15,647 bases of DNA. Origin: Phycisphaerales bacterium UBA1845 (GTDB taxonomy: Bacteria; Planctomycetota; Phycisphaerae; UBA1845). The notes beneath the pieces were generated by a model. That model did not search any database, was not told the DNA's origin, and saw only the letters and a list, made by a program, of their open reading frames with translations. How positions within the stretch are numbered: the first letter of the stretch is position 1; every line of letters starts with the position of its first letter. The position numbers and the translations under genes were made by a program. Where the stretch lies: NCBI GenBank assembly GCA_002338715.1, contig DDIR01000019.1, forward strand, positions 45,124 to 60,770, read 5' to 3'. Below are positions 6,802 to 15,018 of the stretch, piece by piece.

Positions 6802-9573
6802 GTGAGCAAACAGACTGACGATCAAGCCAAAGGTACAGCCCCCCACGATCACTTGAGTTGGATCGACGCGGCCTGTCGTGAATTCTTGGCGGCAGAAGGA
6901 CAGGACCTTTCCAAGACGCGGATTCAGGCGCTCACGCCGACGATCGAAAGCGATTCGCTGATTGCCGCCGCGCTCTCGAAAGCACTTCCCGGATACAAAA
7001 TCGGAAGCGAATGCCAGCGTGGTGGTCAAGGCGTCGTCTTTCGATCCACGCACGTATCCACGCAGCGCGACGTGGCGATCAAGGTCTTGAACGACACGTC
7101 AGCCGGCAAAGCCCGCGACCGCGCCCGATTCGAGCGCGAAGTCAAGATTCTTGGGCAGCTTCGCCACCCCAATATCGTCAAGATCGTCGACAGCGGTTCC
7201 ACCGAAGGACGCTTCTATTACATCATGGACTACGTCAAGGGTTTGCCGCTTGACGATTATGTGCTCAAGAACGACTTGCCGATTCGCGACGCGTTGTCGC
7301 TGTTCGTTAAGGTCTGCGATGCGGTCAACGTCGCCCATCTTCGCGGTATCATTCATCGCGACATCAAACCGAGCAACATCCGCGTGGACCATGGCGGTGA
7401 ACCGCACGTGATGGACTTCGGGCTGGCGAAGGTGGACGAATTCGACGCCATCGCCGACTCGCGCACCGAGGTCCAAACCGTCACCGGCCAATTCGTCGGC
7501 ACGCTGCCGTGGTCAAGCCCCGAACAACTCGAGGGCGTGGGCGACGATCTCGACATTCGGACGGACGTTTACTCATTGGGCGTTGTGCTCTATCAGATTC
7601 TCGCGCGAGCGTTTCCCTATGAAGTCGGCGGCAGCGTTCGCCGTGCGATGGAAAACATCTGCGCGATCGATCCGCCCAGACCCAGCACGATCAATCCGGA
7701 AATCGATGACGACGTTGATTGCATCGTCATGAAAGCCCTGCGGAAGAACCGAGAAGACCGCTATCAGAATGCGGGTAACCTAGCCCGTGAAATCCGGCGC
7801 TACCTCGCGGGCGAACCGATCGACGCCAAACGCGATAACGGGTGGTATGTCTTGCGGAAAACGATCCGCCGTCATCGCGGTAAGGCATTCGCAGCCGCCT
7901 TGATCTTCCTGCTGATTCTTCAGGCGTTTGTGGCCATGATTCTGCTATTCCGGCAGGAGTCGAGACTTCGTGCGGATGCAGAACGGGCCCGTGACGATGC
8001 GGCACTTGCACGCGACCAAGCCGAACTCAGTGCGTCTGAAGCGGTACGCCAGGCCAACGTCGCCGAAGCGGTCAACGGATTTCTCAATGACGATCTGCTC
8101 GCAGCCGCTGATCCGGAAATTGCTCTTGGTCGCGAGGTCACGGTTCGTTCGGTGCTCGATCAAGCCAGCGAACGAATTGAAGATCGATTCGAAGATCAAC
8201 CGTTGGCCGAGCTTCGCATTCGAAATACGCTTGCGACCGCGTATCACAATCTTGGCGACTACGACCTGGCGCTCACGCATTACCGGGCGGAACTTGAGTT
8301 GGCCAAGAAGGTTTGGGGCGAAGGCCATCCAGAGACGTTGGCCATCTCGAACAACATCGCACTGTGTCTGTCCGATGCGGGCAGGAATGACGAAGCGTTG
8401 ACCCTTGCGACCGACACACTGGAAGCGCTCCGAAAGGAACATGGCGATGACCATCCAGTCACGATTTCGACGGCTGGCAACCTCGGAATCATTTTTTCCC
8501 ACCTCGGAAAGTATGAAGAATCGAAGCAACTGTTCATCGATACGCTGGCGCGAAGCGAACGAATCAACGGGCCCCTCCAAGCAACCACGATCAGCACACG
8601 AATGAATCTTTCCGACGCGTATTCGAAAGTCGGCGAGAATGAACTCGCCCGCGAGCAACTTGAAATTGCCCTGCAAGCCGTCGCGAAGGTCTACGACGAG
8701 AACCATCCGAAGGTCCTGATCGCCAAGAACAACTTGGCCAGCACGCTTCGTGATTCCGGCGACTTTGAAGGGGCGATTCGACTTTACAAGGAAGCGTACG
8801 AAACCAGCAAACGGGTATTGGGACCGGAGCATGCATACACGTTGGAGTTTCTAAACAGCCTTGCCGGTGTGTATCAACTGACACGTGATCATGCGGAAGC
8901 CATCAAGATTTGGATCCCCCTGCTTGAAACGCGGCGGCGCGTGTTGGGTGATGTTCATGAAGACACGCTGACGACCATGAACAACCTTGCCAACGATCTT
9001 GCCGACATGGGTCGCGAGGAAGAGGCCAAGGCGCTCTATGTTGAGGCTTTGGAAGGTCGCCGGCACATCCACGGTCCGGATCATCCCAAGACGATCACCA
9101 CGCTGAACAACCTAGCCGTCTGGTACCGCCAGACCGGTCGCTACAGCGATGCAGAAGCCCCCCAGCGTGAGGCGCTAGCGTTTTTTGAAAGCAAACTTGG
9201 CAACGACAACGTGCAGACGCTGACAGCCCGCAGCAACCTGGGCGAATTGCTGAACCTCACCGAACGGTTCGAAGAAGCCCGCGAACAAAACGAAATCGTA
9301 GCGGAGACGGCCAAACGAATCCTGCCCCCGAACCACTGGTTTCTCGGGCTATCCCTTCGTCGACTGGGAGAATCGAAATCGGGATTGAAGCAATTTGAAA
9401 GCGCCGAGCAACTGTTACTCGAAGCCGAACGCATCGTGCGTGAGTCGCTTGGCGAAGGGAGCGATCGATATCAGCGCTGCGTGACTGCGTTGGTCAATCT
9501 TTATGATGCATGGGAAAAGATAGACGAGGCGTCCAATTGGCAGGCGAAGTTGGACGCATCCGCCTCGCCATAG
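6802..9573 (+). CDS. Transmembrane Ser/Thr protein kinase with C-terminal TPR repeats
   Basis: This protein of 923 residues phosphorylates Ser/Thr on unknown partners. The kinase domain runs from about residue 65 to 335: glycine loop CQRGGQGVVF, VAIKVL with the ATP-binding Lys at K94, catalytic loop HRDIKPSN with D187, DFG with D205, and the activation-segment end GTLPWSSPEQ. The first glycine of the loop is replaced, as often in planctomycete kinases. A single membrane helix (about 362-383, AFAAALIFLLILQAFVAMIL) is followed by a charged, probably coiled segment (385-425) and then, from about 470 to 910, some ten 42-residue kinesin-light-chain-type TPRs (G-x-x-HP-x-T, NNLA). The kinase therefore lies in the cytoplasm and the TPR array outside the membrane, where it could sense a ligand or protein. 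Start is GTG at 6802 with GAGG 10 bases upstream. It is probably co-transcribed with the sigma gene; the sigma factor is a plausible substrate. Confidence 0.93.
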   Translation: MSKQTDDQAKGTAPHDHLSWIDAACREFLAAEGQDLSKTRIQALTPTIESDSLIAAALSKALPGYKIGSECQRGGQGVVFRSTHVSTQRDVAIKVLNDTSAGKARDRARFEREVKILGQLRHPNIVKIVDSGSTEGRFYYIMDYVKGLPLDDYVLKNDLPIRDALSLFVKVCDAVNVAHLRGIIHRDIKPSNIRVDHGGEPHVMDFGLAKVDEFDAIADSRTEVQTVTGQFVGTLPWSSPEQLEGVGDDLDIRTDVYSLGVVLYQILARAFPYEVGGSVRRAMENICAIDPPRPSTINPEIDDDVDCIVMKALRKNREDRYQNAGNLAREIRRYLAGEPIDAKRDNGWYVLRKTIRRHRGKAFAAALIFLLILQAFVAMILLFRQESRLRADAERARDDAALARDQAELSASEAVRQANVAEAVNGFLNDDLLAAADPEIALGREVTVRSVLDQASERIEDRFEDQPLAELRIRNTLATAYHNLGDYDLALTHYRAELELAKKVWGEGHPETLAISNNIALCLSDAGRNDEALTLATDTLEALRKEHGDDHPVTISTAGNLGIIFSHLGKYEESKQLFIDTLARSERINGPLQATTISTRMNLSDAYSKVGENELAREQLEIALQAVAKVYDENHPKVLIAKNNLASTLRDSGDFEGAIRLYKEAYETSKRVLGPEHAYTLEFLNSLAGVYQLTRDHAEAIKIWIPLLETRRRVLGDVHEDTLTTMNNLANDLADMGREEEAKALYVEALEGRRHIHGPDHPKTITTLNNLAVWYRQTGRYSDAEAPQREALAFFESKLGNDNVQTLTARSNLGELLNLTERFEEAREQNEIVAETAKRILPPNHWFLGLSLRRLGESKSGLKQFESAEQLLLEAERIVRESLGEGSDRYQRCVTALVNLYDAWEKIDEASNWQAKLDASASP

Positions 9574-9600
9574 TCATCGGTCCTAGGGCCCGCTGATGAC
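9573..9600. terminator. Possible bidirectional terminator between convergent gene ends
   Basis: GTCATC (9573-9578) and GATGAC (9595-9600) are inverted, and pairing extends inward to about 9 bp if G-U pairs are allowed, with the loop CCTAGGGCCC. The element overlaps the stop codons of the kinase gene and the peptidase gene, which meet here. No T run is present. It is weak evidence for shared termination. Confidence 0.3.
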
Positions 9601-12372
9601 CCGCACGTTGTCAATGAGGCCAAAGCTCAACGCCGCGTTGTCGGAGACAGACGTAAACGGGTCCATGTAGCCGATCGAGATATTCCCGCTGAGCCCCACC
9701 GAACTTCCAACATTCGCGTCGACTGTGGCGATGTCCAACCCGTCAATCCGCCACAATGCCGTGCCCGCCGATTGATCGACGACAACTTCAAACTGTCGCC
9801 ATTGGAACCCCGCGCTGCCAGCCGCTGTCGTACCGGTTTGCTGCGGAAAATTTGCTTGTTGCAATGCCGGCGCGGACTTCGGCGCGAAGAAACCGCTTAA
9901 CGTCGTGTCGGTGTTGTTATTCGACGCGACATGATACTGCCCGCTGGCGATCGATTGTTCGACGCTGTCCTTGTGAGCCCGAAAATCGCGCGACGATCCA
10001 CCCTCACCATCAACGGCAAACCACGCACCGCTACCGGTAACGTCGCTTTGATTCGCCGCAGCATTGTTGCATCCAACACCGCCAGTCACGAACTCCGTCG
10101 AACCCGCTCCGCCGGCAGGGAACGGCCCATTCGCGTTGATCCACATGTCGAATTGGAGGGTGTATTGGCCCGAAAACGACTCGCCCAAAGGCGACAGGGT
10201 GATCGCTTCAATCGCGCCGGGCGGAATCATGTTGGCCTCAAGCCTTATGCCCAATGTTGTCCCGCCAATCGAATTTGGGGCAGATGGGATTCCATCCGCG
10301 CTATAGTCGTAGGCAAAGGCCACCGACGTATCCGCACCGGAGGCATTGATATGCCAGGCGGCTGACGTGTCCGCATCGAAATCATCGGCGAACAGGATCG
10401 CCGTCGAGACGCAACCCGACACATCCGCGGCTGGACCGTTCAGACATTGCGCGAACACATCATAGTCATCAACGTCGATGTCATCGTCACCGTCGCGATC
10501 AAAACAAATGCATAGCGTCTCGCTGAATAGCCCCCCGCCACTACCCGTCGAACAATACTGCATCAAAGCAAAATCGCGCAGATCGACGCGGGCGTCGCCA
10601 TTCATATCGCCAGCCGGTTGATTACACCCGGGTGCATATGCCACCTCGGTCATCGCCCCACGCAAAATCCACGTGTCGGGATCAAGTTGCACATCGACGA
10701 CGGATTGCGGCGTATCAATGATAAACCACTGATCCTCGCGATCGTTCCAGACGACGAACGTCTCGGTGCTTGAATCCGCATATTCGACACGAACATCAAT
10801 GGGCATGCGAAAGCTTGGGTACGCCGATTGATACTGCTCGACGTGCAAGAGCACGCGGTCCTGACCGCCCGAAGAATCGGCTTGCCAACCAAACCGGTAG
10901 TACGGCGCTCCGCCTTGATAAACCCACTGGTCAAAGAACCAATCCATCTCCTGGCCTGCGACCATCTCGACGACGGCTTGAAAGTCTGCGGTCGTCGCGG
11001 CGAGGCCTTCGTACGTTGAGCGATACTCGGCCAACACATCATAGAAAACCTCATCACCCAAGACATGCCGCAACATGTGCATGACCCACGAGCCTTTGTT
11101 GTAAGAATAGGTGCTGCTGAAAATCGCGCTCGTCGTGCTGATGTCGTAGCGATAGACCGTGCCGTCGTAACTGCTGGGGCGATAGTCCATCATGTGGCTG
11201 AGGTATGCGGCGTGACTTCCGCCGGGTTTGCGTTCGTGCCAGAGCGATTCGGCGTATCGGGCGAAACCTTCGTTCAGCCAGATGTCATGCCACGTCGCGC
11301 AGGTGATCGCATCGCCCCACCACATGTGGGCCAGCTCGTGAACGGTGCGCCGCTCGGGAAACGATCCCTGGCTGGTGATCGTCTGGTGCTCCATACCGCA
11401 ACATCCTTCGAACTCGGCGATGCCGTACTTCTCGTCGAGGAAGGGATATTCGCCGAAGCAACTTGGATCGCTGAACGTTTCGATCATGCTGACGACGTCG
11501 ACGAGAAGCGGCTGAACCGAGCTGACATCTTCCGGGTAGAGGAAGAATTCAACCGGCATGACACCCGAACTGTGGACGTACGATTCCGTCCAGTGCGTGT
11601 AGTTCGTCGCCGCGATCGAAACCAGGTAGACGGAGATCGGATACGTCTCTGCCCAACGGTATCGGGCGCGACTGCCGGAAAGCGCATCGACGCCGTCGAG
11701 TCGGCCATTGGAGGCGACCGTCATCCAATCGGGGCTCGTCACCCACATGTTCATGGTGAATTTGTCGTCGATCGCGTTCTTGCAAGGCCACCATGCCGGT
11801 GCGTTGAACGGCTGACTGTGCGTGGCGATGACATCGACCGCAGGCGACCCATGCGTTCCGGAGTAACCAGCCGCAGCAGATAAATGATACGGCGCTCCGC
11901 TGTATTCCACGCGCACCGTGAAGGCATCGTCGACGTCAAACGATTGCCCGAGACTGATGTCGATCTGATCGTTGGCATGGTTGAATGAAACCGGCAACCC
12001 ATCAACCCAGACACCGCTGACGACCATCACGTCGAACAGATCCAGCGTGACCGAAGTCAGGCCGTTCGATCGGCTGACGATGTCAAGCGTATTGGACCCG
12101 GTCACGGAATTTGGATTGAGTCCGAGTTCAATGTCGAGGAAGCAGTGAACGACGTCAATCTCCGCGTCGCTGCCGCGAATTGAAACCACAGGAGGTGGTT
12201 CCAAAGAACCCATGGCGCGACCGCAGAGTCCGTCTTTGCCGTCGTCCTCGATCCCGCACTCTTGTGCCGGTTGCGGAAGATCTGAATCGGCTTCCGCCCA
12301 AACCGTTGGCCCGGCAAGAAGTAGGATCGCCGCGACGGTCCATGAAATCGGTAAAAGTCTGCCAACTCGCAT
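9583..12372 (-). CDS. Secreted M1-family zinc metallopeptidase with dockerin-like and C-terminal beta domains
   Basis: This is probably an exported aminopeptidase that removes N-terminal residues from peptides. Numbering is from the ATG at 12372 (929 residues), chosen because the signal peptide (MRVGRLLPISWTVAAILLLA, cleaved near VWAEA) starts there; the frame is open 30 codons further to an ATG at 12462. The catalytic region has CCGMEHQT (the GxMEN-type exopeptidase motif), HELAHMWWGD with zinc ligands H345 and H349 and base E346, and NEGFARY with the third ligand E368 exactly 18 residues after H349. Y424 in YNKGSWVMHMLR is the likely transition-state Tyr. Two dockerin-like loops follow, DMNGDARVDLRD (from 589) and DRDGDDDIDVDD. 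The last 270 residues (from FADDFDADTSAAWH) form a beta-rich domain resembling concanavalin/LamG-type folds, perhaps for binding glycans. It lies tail to tail with the kinase gene. Confidence 0.92.
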   Translation of the reverse strand: MRVGRLLPISWTVAAILLLAGPTVWAEADSDLPQPAQECGIEDDGKDGLCGRAMGSLEPPPVVSIRGSDAEIDVVHCFLDIELGLNPNSVTGSNTLDIVSRSNGLTSVTLDLFDVMVVSGVWVDGLPVSFNHANDQIDISLGQSFDVDDAFTVRVEYSGAPYHLSAAAGYSGTHGSPAVDVIATHSQPFNAPAWWPCKNAIDDKFTMNMWVTSPDWMTVASNGRLDGVDALSGSRARYRWAETYPISVYLVSIAATNYTHWTESYVHSSGVMPVEFFLYPEDVSSVQPLLVDVVSMIETFSDPSCFGEYPFLDEKYGIAEFEGCCGMEHQTITSQGSFPERRTVHELAHMWWGDAITCATWHDIWLNEGFARYAESLWHERKPGGSHAAYLSHMMDYRPSSYDGTVYRYDISTTSAIFSSTYSYNKGSWVMHMLRHVLGDEVFYDVLAEYRSTYEGLAATTADFQAVVEMVAGQEMDWFFDQWVYQGGAPYYRFGWQADSSGGQDRVLLHVEQYQSAYPSFRMPIDVRVEYADSSTETFVVWNDREDQWFIIDTPQSVVDVQLDPDTWILRGAMTEVAYAPGCNQPAGDMNGDARVDLRDFALMQYCSTGSGGGLFSETLCICFDRDGDDDIDVDDYDVFAQCLNGPAADVSGCVSTAILFADDFDADTSAAWHINASGADTSVAFAYDYSADGIPSAPNSIGGTTLGIRLEANMIPPGAIEAITLSPLGESFSGQYTLQFDMWINANGPFPAGGAGSTEFVTGGVGCNNAAANQSDVTGSGAWFAVDGEGGSSRDFRAHKDSVEQSIASGQYHVASNNNTDTTLSGFFAPKSAPALQQANFPQQTGTTAAGSAGFQWRQFEVVVDQSAGTALWRIDGLDIATVDANVGSSVGLSGNISIGYMDPFTSVSDNAALSFGLIDNVRVISGP

Positions 12373-12631
12373 TATGTATTCGCCAGTAGGTGCAATTTTC
12401 ACGTGGATGCCAAGCTCACCGCATAAGTGTACTGGAATCATCAACCGAGGCTCAACGCCCAATCGCCCAAATCCAATTCGCGGTTTCGCGTCCTGATAAA
12501 AAGTTCAATCCTTGCCGTAGTCATTCAGGTGGCAAACGGGGGTGTCTTGATGGGAATTGTAATTCAGAACGGAAGTTCCCTCATCGGGCAATTCTCGACT
12601 ACACTTGGCCGCGTCAGATGCATACCCGTGC

Positions 12632-12638
12632 AAAGGAG
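12632..12638 (+). promoter_or_regulatory. Shine-Dalgarno of the small HAD gene
   Basis: AAAGGAG stands 9 bases before the ATG at 12648. It is one of the clearest ribosome sites in the window and confirms that this short gene starts here. The 275 bases between this gene and the divergent peptidase gene hold no other open frame that I can support; I see a small palindrome GAATTGTAATTC near 12553 but no convincing promoter. Confidence 0.65.
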
Positions 12639-12647
12639 TAGCATCGA

Positions 12648-12995
12648 ATGAGGATCGGACTGGACATTGACGGCACTATCACCCGCGCACCGGAGTTCTT
12701 TGCTTTCCTGTCCAAGGTGTTGATGGCTGCCGGACACCACGTGGCCGTCGTGACCCATCGCATGGACCGTCGACTGACCGAGGAGGAATTGGCCGAGTAC
12801 GGTGTGCAGTATCACGAGTTGATTCTTCCCGAAGAATTCGACCACGAAATCGCGGAGTGGAAGATCGAGGCGTTTGAGAAAATGCAGCCGGACATTGTCT
12901 TCGAAGACATGCTTGATGTCGTCAATGGGCTGTCGAAATCGATCGTTTCATTCGTACCGTTGTCACACAAACAAGGCGAACTCCAATATAAGTAG
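12648..12995 (+). CDS. Small HAD-superfamily hydrolase (probable phosphatase)
   Basis: This short cytoplasmic protein (115 residues) carries the four HAD motifs. Motif I is GLDIDGTIT with nucleophile D6 and acid/base D8; motif II is VVTHR with T36; motif III is K72 in EWKIEAF; motif IV is the acidic pair E86-D87 in VFEDM. The Mg-dependent phosphoryl-transfer site is therefore complete. The protein has no room for a cap domain and is shorter than most family members, resembling minimal capless (C0) HAD proteins such as the deoxynucleotidase-like group. Substrate is unknown. It has a strong ribosome site and lies 47 bases before the membrane protein gene, so the two may be transcribed together. 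The last 15 residues (SFVPLSHKQGELQYK) are basic and without known motif. Confidence 0.8.
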   Translation: MRIGLDIDGTITRAPEFFAFLSKVLMAAGHHVAVVTHRMDRRLTEEELAEYGVQYHELILPEEFDHEIAEWKIEAFEKMQPDIVFEDMLDVVNGLSKSIVSFVPLSHKQGELQYK

Positions 12996-13042
12996 ACTGT
13001 GACGTCCGCCACATTCCAGCCAAGAATAGAACCAAACGCCCA

Positions 13043-14953
13043 ATGAACCGCGCAAGAACTCCCATGGACCAAAACCGTTCCGAGACTGTGGCCCACAACA
13101 AGCCGGGTGCGTTCTCTCCATTTCGCATTTTCGATTGGTTGGCCACCTGGTTGGTCAATCGACGACTGCCGCTGATGGTTGCGACTATCGGAATGGTGCT
13201 GACATTTCCGGGTCTCTGGCTCGGTTGGCAGACCGACGATCATTTGCACCGCGCATCGTTTACCGACGAGTTCCCGGTGATGGCTGACGCGCGTCGGCCT
13301 TTTTGGGATATGTTTGCTTTCGTCAAGGAGGGGACCCTCGAATCGAGCGGGGTAATCGAACGCGGCGAATTGCCTTGGTGGACACCGCCCAATTTCAAGA
13401 TTGCATTCTTTCGGCCCGTCGCCGGCATTACCCATTGGATCGACTACAAACTCTGGCCGCACAGCCCATGGATCATGCACGCTCAATCGATCGCGTGGTA
13501 TGGGCTGACGGTGTTTCTTGCGGCGATTTTGTTTCGACGATTGTCGGTCAGCCCAATCGTGGCCGGTCTGGCTGCGCTGGTGTATGCCGTTTGCGACGGG
13601 AATGGCCTACCAGCCGTCTGGTTAGCCAACCGCAACGCCACACTCGCCGCCTGCTTTGGCGTCTGTACGCTGCTCGCGTATGACTGGTGGCGACGCAGTG
13701 GGGTCAAGCTTGGAGCGTTCCTTGCGCCGATTGCGCTGTTGGCGGCAGTCCTTGGCAATGAAGGCGCGGTGGCGGCTGGCGCGTACCTCGTTGCTTATGC
13801 GCTGTTCATCGATCCGGACCGAACGTGGAGGCGGTTCGCGGCGTTGGTTCCATGCGCTGTGGTTGGTGTGGCGTGGTGGTTGATGTACCGGGCGTTGGGC
13901 TATGGTGCCGTTGGTTCGGGCGTGTACATCGATCCAGCCAACAATTTTCTCGAATTCGCCTGGGCGTTCGTCCAACGTGCCCCGGTCCTGATCTGCGGGC
14001 TGTTCGCGGTTCCGCCATCAGACGCGCACATCATGATGTCTGTCGAAGCTTATCGCATCTTCTGGATCGCAAGTCTGGGCGTTGTTGCGATTGGCGTACT
14101 CCAAATGCTGCCGCAACTTCGAGCCCATAAGACCATGCGGTTTGCACTGATGGGCACGTTGCTTTCAATCATTCCGCCAACAGCCACCTTTGCTTCGGAC
14201 CGGTTATTGATGTTTGCCGGAATTGGCGCCGCGATGATCGTCGCCCAACTGATCGTTTCTTCATCGCAGGGGATCGCTACGACTCCGCGAATGCGATTTT
14301 CGCGTTTTGTCGGAGCGTGCCTGATCGTGATTCACCTGATCATCGCCCCGCTTGGCCTAGTGACAGCCGCTCACAATGTTCGCAAGTTTGGTAACGCATC
14401 CGAGCATGCTGGATTAACTCTTCCGCACGATGACAAGATCGTCAGCCAGCGTCTGATGGTTGTCAGCAGTCCGTCGGGATTTTTGTTTTCATTCGCCAAG
14501 ATCTTTGCCGCGACTCAGCATCGCCCGGTTGCATTGAAAACGCTATCGCTTGGTTCAGGTGTGTATGACGTTCGGGTCGAGCGGATTGACGACCATACGT
14601 TGTTGGTGTCGCAGGAAGGCGGTTGGCTCATGCTTCCCGGACAATGGCCCAAAAACGACCCGAGTCAGTTCGCGTGGGTCGGGACGCAGTACTTGTTTCA
14701 AACATTCGACGTGTTATTTCGCGATGGGCAGCCCTTCACTGTTGGGCAGCGCATCAAGTTGTCTGATTGCACGCTTGAAATCGCGAAGCTCACGGAAGAC
14801 GCTCGGCCAGCCACCGTTCGCTTTGAATTCGCCAAGCCGCTCGAAGACGATTCATACCGCTGGGTTTACTGGAAGGACGATGGATACGCCGAATTCTCAC
14901 TTCCGGCTATCGGCGAATCCGTCACGTTGCCCGCGCCTCGACCCGCACTTTAG
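13043..14953 (+). CDS. Multi-pass membrane protein, GT-C glycosyltransferase-like
   Basis: This 636-residue protein has 10-12 probable membrane helices in residues 43-420 and a soluble beta-rich C-terminal part of about 215 residues. After the first helix (PLMVATIGMVLTFPGLWLGW) comes TDDHLHR with D65-D66, the place where GT-C enzymes (PMT/ArnT/TMTC-like) carry their catalytic Asp. The segment FFRPVAGITHWIDYKLW followed by a helix and FRRLSVSP resembles the 'RP..(F/W).DY.LWG...' stretch of TMTC- and PMT-type proteins. Such enzymes move a sugar from a polyprenyl-phosphate carrier to a protein or glycan on the outer face of the membrane. The exact activity cannot be read from sequence, and a purely structural membrane protein remains possible. 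ATG at 13043 is used; a second in-frame ATG is at 13064; neither has a strong Shine-Dalgarno. It follows the HAD gene closely. Confidence 0.7.
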   Translation: MNRARTPMDQNRSETVAHNKPGAFSPFRIFDWLATWLVNRRLPLMVATIGMVLTFPGLWLGWQTDDHLHRASFTDEFPVMADARRPFWDMFAFVKEGTLESSGVIERGELPWWTPPNFKIAFFRPVAGITHWIDYKLWPHSPWIMHAQSIAWYGLTVFLAAILFRRLSVSPIVAGLAALVYAVCDGNGLPAVWLANRNATLAACFGVCTLLAYDWWRRSGVKLGAFLAPIALLAAVLGNEGAVAAGAYLVAYALFIDPDRTWRRFAALVPCAVVGVAWWLMYRALGYGAVGSGVYIDPANNFLEFAWAFVQRAPVLICGLFAVPPSDAHIMMSVEAYRIFWIASLGVVAIGVLQMLPQLRAHKTMRFALMGTLLSIIPPTATFASDRLLMFAGIGAAMIVAQLIVSSSQGIATTPRMRFSRFVGACLIVIHLIIAPLGLVTAAHNVRKFGNASEHAGLTLPHDDKIVSQRLMVVSSPSGFLFSFAKIFAATQHRPVALKTLSLGSGVYDVRVERIDDHTLLVSQEGGWLMLPGQWPKNDPSQFAWVGTQYLFQTFDVLFRDGQPFTVGQRIKLSDCTLEIAKLTEDARPATVRFEFAKPLEDDSYRWVYWKDDGYAEFSLPAIGESVTLPAPRPAL

Positions 14954-14993
14954 GGTGCGGATCATAGCGACGGGCAACGTGATCGTTTGCCCG
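14943..14993 (+). terminator. Two adjacent hairpins at the end of the membrane-protein gene
   Basis: Hairpin 1: CCGCAC (14943-14948) pairs with GTGCGG (14955-14960), with the TAG stop codon in the loop. Hairpin 2: CGGGCAA-CG (14971-14979) pairs with CG-T-TTGCCCG (14984-14993) around a 4-base loop, with one bulged T. Neither is followed by a T run. They occupy most of the short gap between two convergent genes (ends at 14953 and 15019) and are the likely shared stop for transcription. Confidence 0.5.
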
Positions 14994-15018
14994 AAATGCC
15001 GACGTTATGTGACCGAGC

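Noticed and set aside
7945..8832. Long minus-strand frame of 295 codons
   Set aside because: Antisense to the TPR region of the kinase; composition follows from the codons of the real gene.
11065..11883. Long plus-strand frame of 272 codons
   Set aside because: It lies wholly antisense to the catalytic part of the M1 peptidase, has Arg/Val/Asp-rich shadow composition and no recognisable motif.
12373..12462. Extended N-terminus of the M1 peptidase to the ATG at 12462
   Set aside because: It would put 30 residues without signal character ahead of a normal signal peptide that begins at 12372.
12812..13486. Minus-strand frame of 224 codons across the HAD and membrane-protein genes
   Set aside because: It overlaps two real genes on the other strand and shows no domain pattern or signal sequence.
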